NCBI GenBank assembly: GCA_028023455.1 | Contig: JAQFVV010000144.1 | Coordinates: 804,001-868,000, forward strand | Length of the DNA stretch: 64,000 nucleotides | Reading direction: 5' to 3' | Origin: Epiperipatus broadwayi | Lineage: Eukaryota; Onychophora; Udeonychophora; Euonychophora; Peripatidae | Shown here: positions 49,882 through 62,234 of the stretch, piece after piece | How positions within the stretch are numbered: position 1 is the stretch's first letter | How the letters are laid out: each line of letters starts with the position of its first letter | Position numbers and translations under genes: made by a program | Notes under the pieces: generated by a model | The model's input: only the letters and a program-made list of their open reading frames with translations | The model's database searches: none | Told to the model about the DNA's origin: nothing

Positions 49882-50955
49882 AAGTAGTATATATATGAAT
49901 GGATGATGATTAGGAAATATAGTTAAATTTGCATGTAGCCTTCAGTCTGGTCATTATCCATGGTTATAATCAAATAAAATAAAATTGGGAGTTATAGTCA
50001 CTCCACCTTATACACAATTAACCATTGTTTATTGATGAATACATACATAATCATACATAATCAGTCTTTAGAATAATTCTTAATAAAAACCAAGTGACTG
50101 AGCAGTTTCATCCTTTGTGATTCCATCATATTTGTGGGTCTTTTCAGAATCATTTTAATCTAATATAAACAAGGATTGAACCTAACTCACTTTTAAAATA
50201 TTTTTTTAATTATTCAGATTTTTTTTAATATGTGTTATTTTAAATCTTATAAGTCATAATGACTGATACAAATAAATTAGCTAATGAATATGAAAAGTAT
50301 AAAGTAATATATAAATAATACTTGGTGTGATAAGAAATGTTAGTAAAATTTTTTAGGGGGGGGGGATCAATAAATAAAACTCTCTTAAGTATTGGTAAAT
50401 AGCAATTGTGATAAGATAAATAAAAATACTAATTAAGCAAACAAATAGCTTAATAATAGCGAAGTGATAAAAAATTATAGGGCAACAATAGAGAAAGGTT
50501 ACAGACTAGAAAGAGGGGTGAGCACTCTAACTTAGAATAAGTGAAAGAAAGAAGCAATACATTTAACGTTTTTTTTTTTGTTCTGCAAAAATCATCTATT
50601 AGATGAAAATTGTAATTTTTTTTATTTAACTGTCAAATATTTTATTTTAATATCTAGAATAAAATGTGTTTTGATTTAAAATTTCTAACAAAATTAGTTT
50701 AAACACTTAAGTATAGTATGATATATGTGGGTTGGATGATGCTCAGGAAATATGATTGGGTTTGCATTGGCTTCAATCTGGTTATTGCCTATGACTACAA
50801 TCAAATAGAATAACATTTGAGGTTAGTTACTTCATCTTGTATAGGTTTCCAGCTTATCATTGATGAACAGATATAATCGTTTCCCTAGAATAATTCTTAA
50901 TAATAACCAATTGATCAAGCAATGTACTCCTCAGCCATTCCATTTCAATATATAT
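49882..50955. repeat. Degenerate direct repeat pair downstream of the Penelope relic
   Basis: A segment at about 49882-50130 recurs at about 50716-50955 in the same orientation (for example GGATGATG-TTAGGAAATAT and TAGAATAATTCTTAATAA in both), offset about 834 bp. Divergence is high. The pair begins about 230 bp after the GIY-YIG remnant, so it may be terminal repeats of that element; poly(G) sits between them at 50356-50365. Confidence 0.5.
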
Positions 50956-51039
50956 AAAACAAACATTTATACTGTCCTGGAACTCATATATATATATATA
51001 TTATAATGGTTGAGAAAAGAAGTGAAATTATCCAGTCTT

Positions 51040-53190
51040 ACCATATCTGCCGTACAGGGCGCCTCTATATCATTTGAACCTAGAAAATTTATAAAGTAGA
51101 CAGATACGCGCTGTTAAGATCACGACCACCAGCCCTAGTCACTAGCTCATGAAGTAGCAGAGGTTTAAAACATTTATTAAATATATTTCTTTTAATAAAT
51201 AACAATAAAAGCAGTCACTGTCAGTATTAATAACACAAAAGATTTTAATCACGTTTATATATATGTGACGACACACAAACTTGAAAATTATATAAAAAAA
51301 TTATGTTTGTTTCATTATTATTTACTATTATTTTTATTTTTAATCTTAGAAATGTTGAGTATAGATGAGCTACCCAGACGACGCACTTAAAAGACTTTCA
51401 AACATTTGATTCCAGGCTAAAAGTCCGCAGCCACACCAACGCTCGCTTCCGGATATATATCAGCAACCAATGCAATGTGAACATGTTAGCATAGAATCAC
51501 GCTGACAGGAATGTGCATCTGAACAGCGTGATATTATTTGAAGAAACATGACCTTCATCAGTACAGGAATTTACGTGTCCGGCGAAGGAATCATGCATGT
51601 AATATAATAAAAGAATAACGCTTCGTATGGATGGGAGAGCGGTCTATCTTGTCGTGCTTATCCTCCCAATCCATAGAGTTGGAATGGGTCAATGGCGCAG
51701 GAAATATGTCTGTGTCCATTTCAACGATATGACTACCTCTTTGGGGTCATGCATTCAGTTGGACTCATCGCCCTAGGTGCTAACACACTTCACATTACAT
51801 TGATATAAATGTCCATATATCTCTCCACCAGCATTGACACAACTACGAAACAAATAGTCCGAAATCAAAACCCCTTTAAAACTAACATATATTTAAACGA
51901 GTCTAGCAGCCATCTACACTCAACTAACATTTAAATCATTTTATTAATTTAATTCTAAAAAAAAATCTTTAGTTTAAGGTTTTAAAATCATTTTAAAATG
52001 ACACATTATATTTAACTTATTTTTTTACTACAAATATTATTTAACCTACTTTTAAATTCAATAATGCCCAAATAACGATATGTGTTTCTACTTTTAAATT
52101 TAAGTTTGCAATCGCAAACCCCTACCCTATTACAAACAGATCTTATTAAGCATGAATAAAAATATAAAAAAAATACAATACATATTTTAAGAGATTACGT
52201 TTTAACTTTAGATCAGAGTTTAAAATTGCAAAGTTTATAAAAAAAATAAAGTTCTGGTTTGATTTGGAAAGAAAGTTTATAGTTCATTTTGAGAAACAAA
52301 TAAAGTTCGAAGATTTTAAATTTAAGAGTTTATATTTCATATTTATAATTTATACTTTCCTTTCTCCATGCTCGTTCCTTTGCAATGAAGATCTGAGTTA
52401 CGCAAGGGCCATTTCTTGCGGACGAGGACGATTTTATGAAGATTTCTGAAGACATTTTATGAAGACGGTTCCTGTGGTTCGATTCTGGGATCCGTGGAGA
52501 TGAAGGCTGCCTTCGGCCGGCCGAACCGAAGGAAGCACGATGAAGCTGATTACATCTTGGGTGACGGCGATAATAGCTTTTTAAATTTTTATTTCTACTT
52601 TCAGCAAAGATGAATGAATTTAAATTTTTAATTTTTCTAATCTCGAACTAATTATTTCTTTTGGATTTCTTTTTATAGTCATCAGGCACCTTATCTCTGG
52701 AATGCACGGATCCATCAAACATATTTCATATCTATATTTCATTGGTTCATTGAGTTGGTTGCCAAGTAGATTTTGGGTTTGTGGCTAAGTAGATTTTGGG
52801 TTTTCCACTGAGGTCTGTGTCTCTATCTCTGGGCGGGAAAAGCAAGTCTTTTGTTTCTATTCCTCGACTCTTATCTCTTTCGTAACCATCTTTTCAATGG
52901 TCATTTTGCCCTAAGGATTTTTATTTTTAAGATTAAAAAGTCTCTTCATTATTTTTAAAATTAAAAGGTTTTTTTATTATATTTTATTTAAAGATTAGAA
53001 TCTTTGTTTCGATTCTATAATTTTTTTAAAGCTTATTTTATTTCAATATTTAAATTAAACATATTAATAAATTAATAATTCGTTATTTGTGCATTTTGAA
53101 TGTTTGTTCTTTTAATTCAGTATTAGATATTTACAAAAAAGTTAAGTATTAAAATTTAAATGTAACGCATATATATATCCCATTACAATA
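51040..53190. other. GC-richer unclassified block (possible LTR or promoter-like element)
   Basis: This stretch is clearly richer in G+C than its flanks, most of all at 51050-51150, 51360-51800 and 52370-52560. It holds no long reading frame. Its right end carries TGTAACG ... CATTACA (53161-53187), a TG...CA-type inverted end as in LTRs, but no matching second end was found. Small internal duplications include AAGTAGATTTTGGGTTT twice (52766-52803) and ATTTTATGAAGA twice (near 52432 and 52455). A host promoter and first exon is an alternative. Confidence 0.35.
52510..52532. repeat. GC-rich nested palindrome
   Basis: CCTTCGG and CCGAAGG can form a hairpin, and inside it TTCGGCCGGCCGAA (52512-52525) is a perfect 14-bp palindrome, very unusual in this A/T-rich setting. 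Confidence 0.8.
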
Positions 53191-53900
53191 TGTATATGTG
53201 TATGTTTAAAGGAATATGAAATGAAAGATTGGTAACATCTTTTGTCATATTAGGACAGTATTTTTAGTACAGAAATGGAAATGCAAATTACCAAAAATTT
53301 CTTTTATTCTACATAAAGAATCCTCAGGTTGTAGTGAGATTCTGTAATAGAAATTAAAATGTTAAAATCAGTTTTGTATACTTGTGAGAAGAAATTGCTC
53401 TGTGCAAGTCTAGGAAGGCAAATTTTTGTTGTCTGATTATTATCTGAAGCTTCACTGTCTAGAACTGCATGATTGATGATAGCATTTCCTTAGGATGTTA
53501 GAATGAAGGGTGATAGAATTATTTGTAGTTTAAAATCAATGTTAATTGATGAGATTTTTCAAAAGAATTATGATCACACAATATAATGATCAGATATCTA
53601 AACTGTTAAAGCCCCATTATCATGAGGTTTCCAATCAGAACATTTATGGTCAACTTATAATTAAATGTTATCTAATTTCTGATATGAATGGTATAATGCA
53701 GAAGTCATTTTACAAACATGAGAATTGGATAGTGGATGGGGAAAACTTGCCTTATCAGAAGAGTCTATTAGCCAGATTTTTTTCAATTATGAAATAGGGT
53801 TGTGCCAACTGTCATGATTTCGCAATAGTATTATAGCATTTCTTTGTGCAATTATTACTCTGCACGATTTTAAAAAAATTACAATTTATTCATTTTGGAG
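53190..53900. other. Non-coding DNA, nothing recognised
   Basis: Moderately A/T-rich. An open stretch at 53546-53797 has natural composition but no family signature; it may belong to the Tc1-like relic that follows. Confidence 0.35.
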
Positions 53901-53929
53901 GAGCAGATCATGCCGGAGTGTGGTAGTTG

Positions 53930-54045
53930 TTTCTAGACAACTTCTTTTCCAACATGATACTATTTTGATTCAGTGATATTACTTTTCTTCTATGAGCTCT
54001 TATTTATCTGACTGAAATATTATTGAATCTTTATGGGACATTTGT
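53930..54045 (+). pseudogene. Tc1/mariner-like transposase scrap
   Basis: In broken frames, 'LLFQHDTILIQ' is followed about 25 residues later by 'YLSD*NIIESLWDICE', which matches the Tc1 pattern FQxDNxPxH...SPDLNxIExLWDxLE around the second and third catalytic residues. Only this C-terminal part is readable. Confidence 0.45.
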
Positions 54046-54263
54046 GAATAAATGAATGAGAGATTGATATTCTTTACTGACATTTTCTAGAAAATATTGA
54101 TACTTTTTGTTGTAAATAGCAGTCCTATATTAATTAAAGTATCACAAGCATTTGGTGTTATATATATATAGAAAGAAATTACTCTTTGATTGGCTAAGTA
54201 TATAATGGCAATATTTGTAATCAAATTAATTATGATAGCGTATTTACAATCCTGAGAAATTAG

Positions 54264-54385
54264 TTTTTTTTTTTTTTCATATGTCATAGCATTGGCCAGG
54301 TCGCGAACCCACACCCGTCTGCAGCCAACTACTTGCTTGCAAGGCGGGTGCGATGACCTCTCGGCTAACAACGTTTGGGTCAAGT
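54264..54385 (-). mobile_element. tRNA-derived SINE, long form
   Basis: On the minus strand: TAGCCGAGAGG (A box, 54357-54367), an anticodon-arm-like region with CCTTGCAAG, GGGTTCGCGACC (B box, 54299-54310; 46-nt gap), then GGCCAATGCTATGACATATG and a poly(A) tail. Same family as the copy at 3.1 kb. The 98-codon open frame across it is incidental. No target duplication was recognised, perhaps because both flanks are A/T homopolymers. Confidence 0.82.
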
Positions 54386-55032
54386 CTTGAAAAAAAAAAA
54401 AACTTTTTTTTTTAACTTGAAACTTCCAATATTAATTGATCTTCTGGATACTAGATTATCCAAAAAATGAAAAAATTAAATTAATAAATAATTTGTCTCA
54501 TGATTGATGGTTTTTTTTTTTGCCAAGATTTTTTTTGAAATATATATTAATAAATAAATAGTTTTTGATATATCAAGAATTAAGAATGGGGGAAAATGGA
54601 TACCGTTTTATTTATTGTTTAAATGATTGATCGATAATTATTTTCTAAAAATATCTTGGAAAAATAAATAATTAAGGAATTAAGTCAAATAGACATAATT
54701 ATGTCGCAAATGCTGATTTTCATATCGAAATGTAGTTAAATGTCAATAAAATATTTAACTAAATATCGTATTTAAAAGTAATACAGGTATATGTGTATAT
54801 TATGAAATTATTTGTTTATTACTTATTCATTTCTTTTCCATAAGGATTTTTTTTTTTTTAAACTTAGTTACTTAATTTATTTTTTTAAAAAGATAATTTA
54901 CTTTTTGATTATAAGTAAATGCAACAATTCATTAAGATTAAAGCAAAAAGATTAATATATTAATTTTTAGCATTTATACAAGTTTTAATTTTCATTTTAA
55001 ACAGTAGAAAATTTTCCACATAATAGTGCCAC

Positions 55033-55735
55033 CTTGTGCAAACGCTAGTAATTAATAGATGCGAGAAGATTGTGCATGATAATCCCTATCCAATGCTTAT
55101 CTATCCAATATCCCCAGACTAGTTTTTATGTTATGACTTTTATCAATGAGGAGCCTGAGATCTAAAAACCATGCACCTGAATCTTTGGATCTGGTTCTAG
55201 TAGATTGCCCATCATAACCCCTATCGATATCCCCCCCCCCCCCGAATAGTTTTTTATTTGATGGATTTCATTAGTGAGTGGTCTTAGATCTAAGAACAGT
55301 GAACTTGGTTCTTTGGGTCTAATGCATCCCTTCAGCATCCATCTTAATGTTTTCAAACTAAGGGTAATTATAAATCTATCAACCCAAACTGAAAACATTT
55401 AAAGCTATCCACTCACAGTAAAAACAATAACATTTTCAGTTTGAGTTGATATCTTTATAATTAACCTTATGACTACATGAATTAGTTTTGACTGAAAACA
55501 TTATTGGGTTTTCAGTTTCGGTTGATAGCTTTATAGTTAACCAAAAAAATAAAAGTGGGTGCTGGATGGATGTTCTAGATCTAAATATCCAGGTGCACTG
55601 GTTCCAAATACAAGGGTCCTCACTGATGAAAGTCATAAACTAGAAACTAGTCTACTGATACTGGCTAACTAGGCACTGAAAAGGGATTATGATCCAGAAC
55701 CCTATAGCATTTATTGATTACTAGAGCTTGCTCTA
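55033..55735. mobile_element. Large foldback element related to the one at 1.36 kb
   Basis: The ends are inverted relative to each other: GCTAGTAATTAATAGATG near 55045 pairs with the region near 55715, and blocks such as CCAGACTAGTTT and TCATCAGTGAGGA recur in both arms. A roughly 40-bp internal block (AACTGAAAAC/GTTTTCAGTTT type) occurs three times: inverted at about 55357-55397 and direct at about 55433-55467 and 55508-55542. A poly(C) tract lies at 55231-55243. Non-coding. Confidence 0.65.
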
Positions 55736-56189
55736 GATAGCAATATTAAATGGAAAGGTTTTTGATTGTTTTCTCATATAAGCATAAGAAAAGATGATCA
55801 CTCGATGTTTTAGTAGTTTAAGTTTTAATTTTCTACATCATCTGAATTTTTTTTTTTAAAGTTCATCAATACATAATTTGTATTAGCATGTGAGAATATT
55901 TATATATATACTCATTTGGATGTACTGGACAGATTTGTTTTGATTTCCTTTAACAGGATGCTGATTGAGGAATTTTTGCTCTAGATTTAGCCTATCTCAC
56001 TATTGTGCTAACCTTTTTAACATTAAATAATTACACCACTGGAAGAATTTATTTCTTTTGATTGGAAATTTTTTGAAACACTAATAAATTAACTATTTTA
56101 GTCCACTAGAGGAAGCCAAGGACTCCAGTTGACTGTTACTGGCTCCCATTTTAGTTCCTTTTCTTCTAGTTTAGGAAGTAAATTTTCCT

Positions 56190-56955
56190 AAAATTAGTTC
56201 TATTTAAAAGAGTAACTTCTTAGCTTTATTTTCATATATAAATTATCTCACCAGCTGATCACAAGTAAGAATAATCACAACTTTTCTCTAAAACATTATG
56301 AAAATTACATGGCAGCCATTAAAATGTTAAACATTTCTATAAAGATTTTCTTTTGAAGAAAATTTGTTTTATTCAACTTTGGTGACAGAATGAGAGAGTC
56401 TGGTGGTTGGGAGGGTCCCTGGGGGCCTAATTTCTATCTCTTATAGGGGTGGGAGCTGGGATGAGAGTGCTGTGGGGATCATTGCCAATCTTGCCTTTCT
56501 CAAGCATAAGAAAGAAAAGATAACATTATTCATGGTGATTTTAATACCTTTGTTATAAATCAAAGATTTATCTAACAAAATAAAAAAAAATTGTGCTTAA
56601 ATTAAATTCCTATTTAAAAAAGTAGCTTCTTAGCTCTTTTCTCATAAATAAATTATCTCACTAGCTGATCACAAGTCAGAATAATAACAGCTTTTCTGTA
56701 AAATGCTATGAAAATTATATGGAAGCCATTAAAAATGCTAAAAATTTCTATAAAAATTTTTTCTTTTGGAGAAAATTATGTTTTATTAAACTTTGCTGAC
56801 AGAATGAATAAATCTGGTGGTTGGGAGAGTCCCTTGGGGCCTAATTTCTAGCTCTTATAGGGGTAGGAACTGGGATGAGGGTGCTGCGAGGATCATTACC
56901 AATCTTGACTTTCTCAAGCATAAGAAAAGAATAATAAAGTTACTCATTGTGATTT
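56190..56955. repeat. Two-copy 410-bp direct tandem repeat
   Basis: TATTTAAAAGAGTAACTTCT at 56201 recurs as TATTTAAAAAAGTAGCTTCT at 56611. Both copies share a long segment including CAGCTGATCACAAGT, TCTGGTGGTTGGGAG and CCTAATTTCTA, ending near CAAGCATAAGAAA. The G-rich inner part stands out from the A/T-rich flanks. No coding or ribozyme signature seen. Confidence 0.8.
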
Positions 56956-57114
56956 CAGTAATAACTTTTTCTCAATCATCCTAAATTGGAAATCTTATAT
57001 TATACTCTCAAACGCTACTCTTATTTGAATTCTAGACTTGATAAATCATCCTTAATTGTAATATTGGATTACCAGCTACAGTTATTCCAAAACTTTATTA
57101 ACAGATTGTATGCA

Positions 57115-57245
57115 TGTTTACATTTGATACATACCATTGAAAATCTGAGGATGGAATGCTCAAATGCCTTTTCTGTGTATTCAAATTGACAAGGTCCTAT
57201 TGATGAGGGGTAAGAGTGATTTAAGGTCAACATGGGCAAAACTTA
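57115..57245. repeat. R1 fragment
   Basis: ACCATTGAAAATCTGAGGATGGAATGC (in minus R1 orientation; 57132 on) is followed by an AAGGTCCTATTGATGAGGGG segment (in plus R1 orientation; about 57191-57240). It is a rearranged scrap of the R1 interior without hammerhead or A/B boxes. Confidence 0.5.
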
Positions 57246-59283
57246 CCTGGTTTAACTTTGAGCTCTTTGGGTTTGCACACTGGCTATTTAAACCAAAAAT
57301 TATGGTTTTATTGTTGACAAGATAAAATGCATCATGTCCGTAAAAGAATCTTGTGTCATTTGAGTAAATTCATTTTTATATTTTAGTGAGATTCTAAGTA
57401 ATTCCAGAACTTTTTTTTTTAAGTAGAAAGAATGGAAATTAAATTCATATATCAAATTATCTCATTATATTCACATATCAAATTGTCTCATTATATGATG
57501 TTTTATTTACAAAAGAAAAAAAATATTTTATTTGCTGTCAGTTCCATATATATGAAAAGCAATCCCCTAGTTATGAACACTTGAGTTATAAACATTTCAC
57601 TATTATGTAATCGCTTTTGGACTTTAGATCTTTATCTATGCACATACTTATATGTATAATTAGTGCTATATACTGTAGAAAGAAATGGGTATTCAAAATT
57701 GTACAATATTTTAGTACTTCAATAATTAAAAAATTCCTTTTAGTAATTAATGCTACAAATTTACAGTTTCTGATTAAAAAAAACTATTTATATACATTCG
57801 TAATTGAATTTTTTCTAAAGAGAGATAAACTTTGGAATTTAGAAAATAATTAAAAGTATATTTTAGAGAACAATAAGAACTTATATAAAATACAGTAAAT
57901 CTTCCCATCTTTCTGATATTAATTACTTTTATTTTTAGCATTGTCACAGATTCTTGAACAGGATAGTTTTGATTAGAGCATATTTTTAAAAGTAATTTGT
58001 GTGCAGATACATTATATATATACTGTATGTATTTTTGTTTTGGTGAATTTTTTTAATTCTTATTAATTAAAAACATGAGTAGGAAACAAAAAATAACAGT
58101 GTTGAACAACCAAAAATAAATTAAGGTCTCATAAACCCCAAACAGTAGAGACAAAAATGGATATAATTAATCATTCTGAAAATGGTGAATCTTTTGCTTC
58201 AATCGTACTCATCTAATTTAAACTGATCAACAATATATACAATTGTGAAAAACAAGAACAAAAGGAATATGTTAATAATTGTGGAAATATTTCTTCAAAG
58301 ATTGTTTCAAAAAGACATGGCAGAGTAATGGATGAATGGAGATATCCTTGGCTTTACGGGTTGAAGATCAACATCAAAAAGGCATCCCAGTGAGTTTATC
58401 AATAATTCAAGCTAAGGCTCTTAGTTTGCATGAAGATTGGAAGAAAGAATTAAAAGAAGTCTCTGCTATTGAATTTGTAGCAAGCAATGGCTAGTTTCAC
58501 AAATTTAAAATAAGATATTCTTTACACAATATTAAATGTACTGGGGAAGGTGCCAGTGCAGATAAGAAAGCTGCCAGTGAATTTATTTCCACTTTCTCTA
58601 ATATTATTAAAGATGAAGTTTATTTTCCATGCCTAGTCTTCAATGTTGATGAGACAGGATTATTTTGGAAAAAGTTATCTGCATGTTCATATTTAACAAA
58701 GGAAGAATCAGTTGCTTCTGGACATAACTTCTAAAAACAGATTAACATTGCTTTTTGGAGGTAATTTAGCTGGTGATTTTAAATTAAAGCCAATGCTAAT
58801 TTATCAGACAGAAAATCCTAGAGCATTGAAAGGAAAAAATAAAATGTTTCCAGTCATTGGAAATCAAATACTAAAGCCTGGGCTACTGCACAGCTTTTTC
58901 AAGATTGGTTCTCACATCATTTGGTGCCTTCTTTTAGGCAATATTGTAGTGAGAATAATTTACCATTTAAAATACTATTGCTCTTAGACAATTCTCCTGG
59001 ATATCCAAAATTTTTGGAAAAATTTATATCCAGAAGTTAATGTTTTGTTTATCCCTCCCAATACCACAAGTAAAATACAACCTAATGACCAAACTGTGAT
59101 AGCCATTTTTAAGCGGTATTATATGAGAAGATTAATGACTCAAGAAATCAAGGCAATTGACAAGGAAGGTGGACCTACATTAAGAGATTTTAGGAAAAGT
59201 TATAATATATGGAATGCAATAAATATTATTGGGGATGCATGGGCTGAAATAAGAGTCAACAGTGAAAGGTTATTGGAAAAAAA

Positions 59284-60446
59284 GGTACTTGTCTTATAGC
59301 TAAAGATGCCATTCTATGGCGCTGTTTTTGCGCTAAAACACATAAAAATGCCATTTCCACGGCCGACACATTCGAACCCACATTTTCTATAATACAACTT
59401 TTTTGTTGTGCTACAGTTTGCAGGCCGCTATGTCACGTCTCAGTACAGCATGTATGTCACATCGCAGCAAATACATGTTCCGAATTTGCACAGTTTATAA
59501 AATGATTACGGCTTGGTGAGAGGATGTGTTTTTTTGAATTGGATGGAAATGTTGTTTTCATTGTATTTTTTTTATATTTTTAAGTGTTGAACTGTTCAGA
59601 TTTTGTAAAGTAATAATTATCAGACTTTTTACACCGTACTGTATTGAAGTTTTAATTGGGAAAATGTTGTCAAGATATATGTGTAAAGTGAGTTGGAATT
59701 AGGTAACATGTCAACTAACGTACTGTTTGTAACATTCCACGAGACAAACAAGCTTCTACCGTGTGTATATTTTTGAAGTAAAAAAGAGCAGTAACACAAA
59801 AATATCCAGTAAGAAAAGTACAATTCTGTACAGTTTTTTTTTTTAAATTTCATAAAAAGCATATATTATAAACATGATTAATAAGTAAAAAAGTCATTTT
59901 TGTTGTTGTTTAAAAAAGTTTTACTTTCTTTCTTTACTCCGACTACGGTTATACTTTGTTGAATATAGTTTACGTTTATTGTTATCATTTATTTTATAGA
60001 TGTTACTAAAAAAAATATTTACAAAAATACGATTTTGATATTTTTTATTTTAGCATTACAAACAACAGAACACCCTAAAACTAACCCTAAACCTAACCGT
60101 AACAACTTTTACTCTTTGTCATTCTATATGAAGTAAAAATAGCAGTAAAGCCGTAACCTCAGTAAAAAAATATACGATAGAAAATTGTTTTTTCTAATAA
60201 AGCAAAATAAAAAACACGAATCAAATTGTAATTTGTTTATTTTATTTTACATTTATTATTATCATTTAATTTGTATACGTTAATAAAAAATTTTTAAAAA
60301 AGACGATTTTGTTTTGTTTTTATTTTCGCATTACAAAAAAACACATCAAAATGATTAAAATCAATGGTCCGTGAATGTTCATATTTTATAGTTTTAGCGT
60401 GAAAACGGCGCCATCGAATGGCGTCTTTATCTATAAGACAAGCACC
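59284..60446. mobile_element. Nested non-autonomous element, 54-bp terminal inverted repeats
   Basis: The left end GGTACTTGTCTTATAGCTAA and the right end (minus strand GGTGCTTGTCTTATAGATAA) match over about 54 bp, including GCCATTC-ATGGCGC and CGCTAAAAC. The 8-mer GAAAAAAA occurs on both sides (59276-59283 and 60447-60454), consistent with an 8-bp target duplication, though its low complexity weakens this. There is no coding capacity; the interior includes telomere-like CCCTAAACC repeats near 60070. The Tigger frame is interrupted exactly between these ends. Confidence 0.82.
60072..60104. repeat. Short degenerate telomere-like array
   Basis: Four or five CCTAA-type units (CCCTAAAACTAACCCTAAACC and variants) lie inside the nested element. 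The canonical animal repeat would be CCCTAA. Confidence 0.6.
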
Positions 60447-61029
60447 GAAAAAAATATATCCACAAATGATGAATGCTTCTATGGATATTGATGAAACTCC
60501 TGAAGATATCACAACTGAAATAGTCAATATAATGAATGAATTAAATTTAGATGTCACTGATGAAGATAGATGAGTGAATGCAATCTCACTCAGAACCTCT
60601 GTCAAATGAAGACTTGATTAAACTATAAGAAATGAATGAAATGCAAAATGAAGAAGAACCTGATAATAAACTTATTATTAAGAGTTTGACAATCAAGAAT
60701 ATGAATGAAGCCTTCATGCATCTTGACAAAATTTTGATCATCATGGAAGAATGTGTTCCCAATGGAAAGCATATATCTCGTGCATGAAGGACATTAGAAA
60801 AAGACACAATGTTACAGAAATCTTTATTAAGATAAGAAAAAGAATACAATTAATTAACTCTTGATAAATTTGTAAACAAAACTCCAGATACTAATCAATA
60901 AAAAAATAAATACTGCATTTTGAAAATCCTTTTTGATGTTTTTTTTCACATACCTCTACTTTCGAACAATTTCAACTTCCAAACACATGTCAGGATCAAT
61001 TAAGTTCGTAACTAGGGGACTGCCTGTAT

Positions 61030-62230
61030 ATTTAGATGTAAAATAGTTTTTTTCCTCCATAAATTTACTGTTTCTATTCCTGACCAAGGACACAAAAAAA
61101 ATTATGTAAGCATTTGATCTTGATGTAGTAATTGTGAAAAAACATCTCTTGAGCTCAACAGATCTCAATGACAATTTACCATTGAAGAGGAGAAAATATT
61201 TTTTAAAATATGTGGGTGGAGTACTATTCTATTTATATAATTATAAATGAATACATAAATTAATTTTATATTATAAAAAAATAAATAACTTATTTTATAA
61301 TATTTTTTATAAATAAAAAGAAGTTATTTTTTTAATTAATTATTTTTTTATTTTAAAAAAAAATTGTTTTATAATGACCATACTAACTAATCTTTGATAC
61401 ACAAACATATATCACACATATACTTGTCTTTTAGTAATGACTTTAACCTCTTTGTCAGCATAAAACTTGAAAAATTGTGGTTCGCTATTGTATACTGTCC
61501 TCAGCCACATCTTTCCAATGAAAATATCTGTTTAGAATCTTATAGTGTAAATGAATTATACTATTTTCTTGAAGATTATGTTCAAGCTCATCATCAAGAG
61601 TAGTTTATTATTTATCATCCTTTTTATAAATGTTCATTTCATTGGGATATGCCTTTTTAATTATAGATGAAATGACATCAGATGTAGCAAGATGAAGATC
61701 ATATTTAGTAGTGTTATCATTTTGATATTGTATTTTTAAAATATAGAATATTCTTAAATGAAAATTTTCTAGTGCATTGAAAGAGGCCATGTTTCATTTC
61801 TATAAAGTAAATTTTTGAGAATAAGATCCTTACATATAACTGAGGTGTAATAGTTATACCATTAAAATAAGATATTCTATTTTAAGTTAAATGTTCTGCT
61901 ACTGCAATACTTTGGAGATTGTACTGTCTCTTAACAGCTAAGTCCATTTTCCCATCTAAATAATTACCAAGATAATTACCTATACCCCAAATTGAAGATT
62001 TTCCCCCCATAACTGACTCTTAAAAGATTTATTTTCAAATCAAGAGGTTGCATTTAAAACATTAATAACTTTGTGTAGATAATCCTCTGAATTGCGAAAG
62101 AATAAGACAATTACTAGTTGTATTTTTATATTGGACTATTTCCATCATCTAATATGAATATTGAATGTCTTTAGAAAAATTTAACTTTATTTAAATATTC
62201 CAAATACATTCAACTGTTAGAATGTTTTGA
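61030..62230. other. A/T-rich non-coding DNA
   Basis: Very A/T-rich (especially 61250-61370). Its last part (62150-62220) matches the repeat at 37.4 kb and may be the outer 3' flank of the Penelope-like element. Confidence 0.45.
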
Positions 62231-62234
62231 GTGA

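Larger units (their letters stand above)
58076..60885 (+). pseudogene. Tigger (TIGD1-like) transposase pseudogene
   Basis: The translation, in several frames with scattered stops, follows TIGD1-type transposases from the N-terminal helix-turn-helix (starting near MSRKQKITVLNN at 58076) through a CENP-B-type HTH region with IPVSLSIIQAKALSLHEDW (about 58388-58440) to the DDE core. Catalytic residues are readable: D of FNVDETGLFW (about 58640-58670), D of LLDNSPGYPK (about 58980-59005, frameshifted) and D of IQPNDQTVIAIFK (about 59075-59110). 'AGDFKLKPMLIYQTENPRAL' lies between the first two. The coding ends abruptly at LLEKK (59284), resumes after the nested insertion with 'DIDETPEDITTEIVNIMNEL', and fades near 60885. 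It cannot yield an active protein. Confidence 0.85.
57556..61026 (+). mobile_element. Tigger/pogo DNA transposon with nested insertion
   Basis: The left end (AGCAATCCCCTAGTTATGAAC, from about 57556) and the right end (minus strand CAGGCAGTCCCCTAGTTACG, at 61026) form terminal inverted repeats of Tigger type, and the right end is followed by TA. The left terminal bases have decayed. Between them lies a Tigger transposase pseudogene in plus orientation, split by a 1.16-kb element at 59284-60446. Confidence 0.82.

Noticed and set aside
51545-51580. Hammerhead from a minus-strand CTGATGA near 51.56 kb
   Set aside because: Neither stem II nor GAAA follows in the required place.
53161-53187. Solo LTR end
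   Set aside because: TGTAACG...CATTACA looks like an LTR edge but it is a short palindrome and no second end, primer site or target duplication was found.
54087-54383. 98-codon minus-strand frame as a protein
   Set aside because: Its first half is the tRNA-derived SINE body read through the A box, B box and poly(A); the rest is A/T-rich flank.
60072-60104. Interstitial telomere from chromosome fusion
   Set aside because: Only four or five imperfect units, located inside a transposable element with clear borders.
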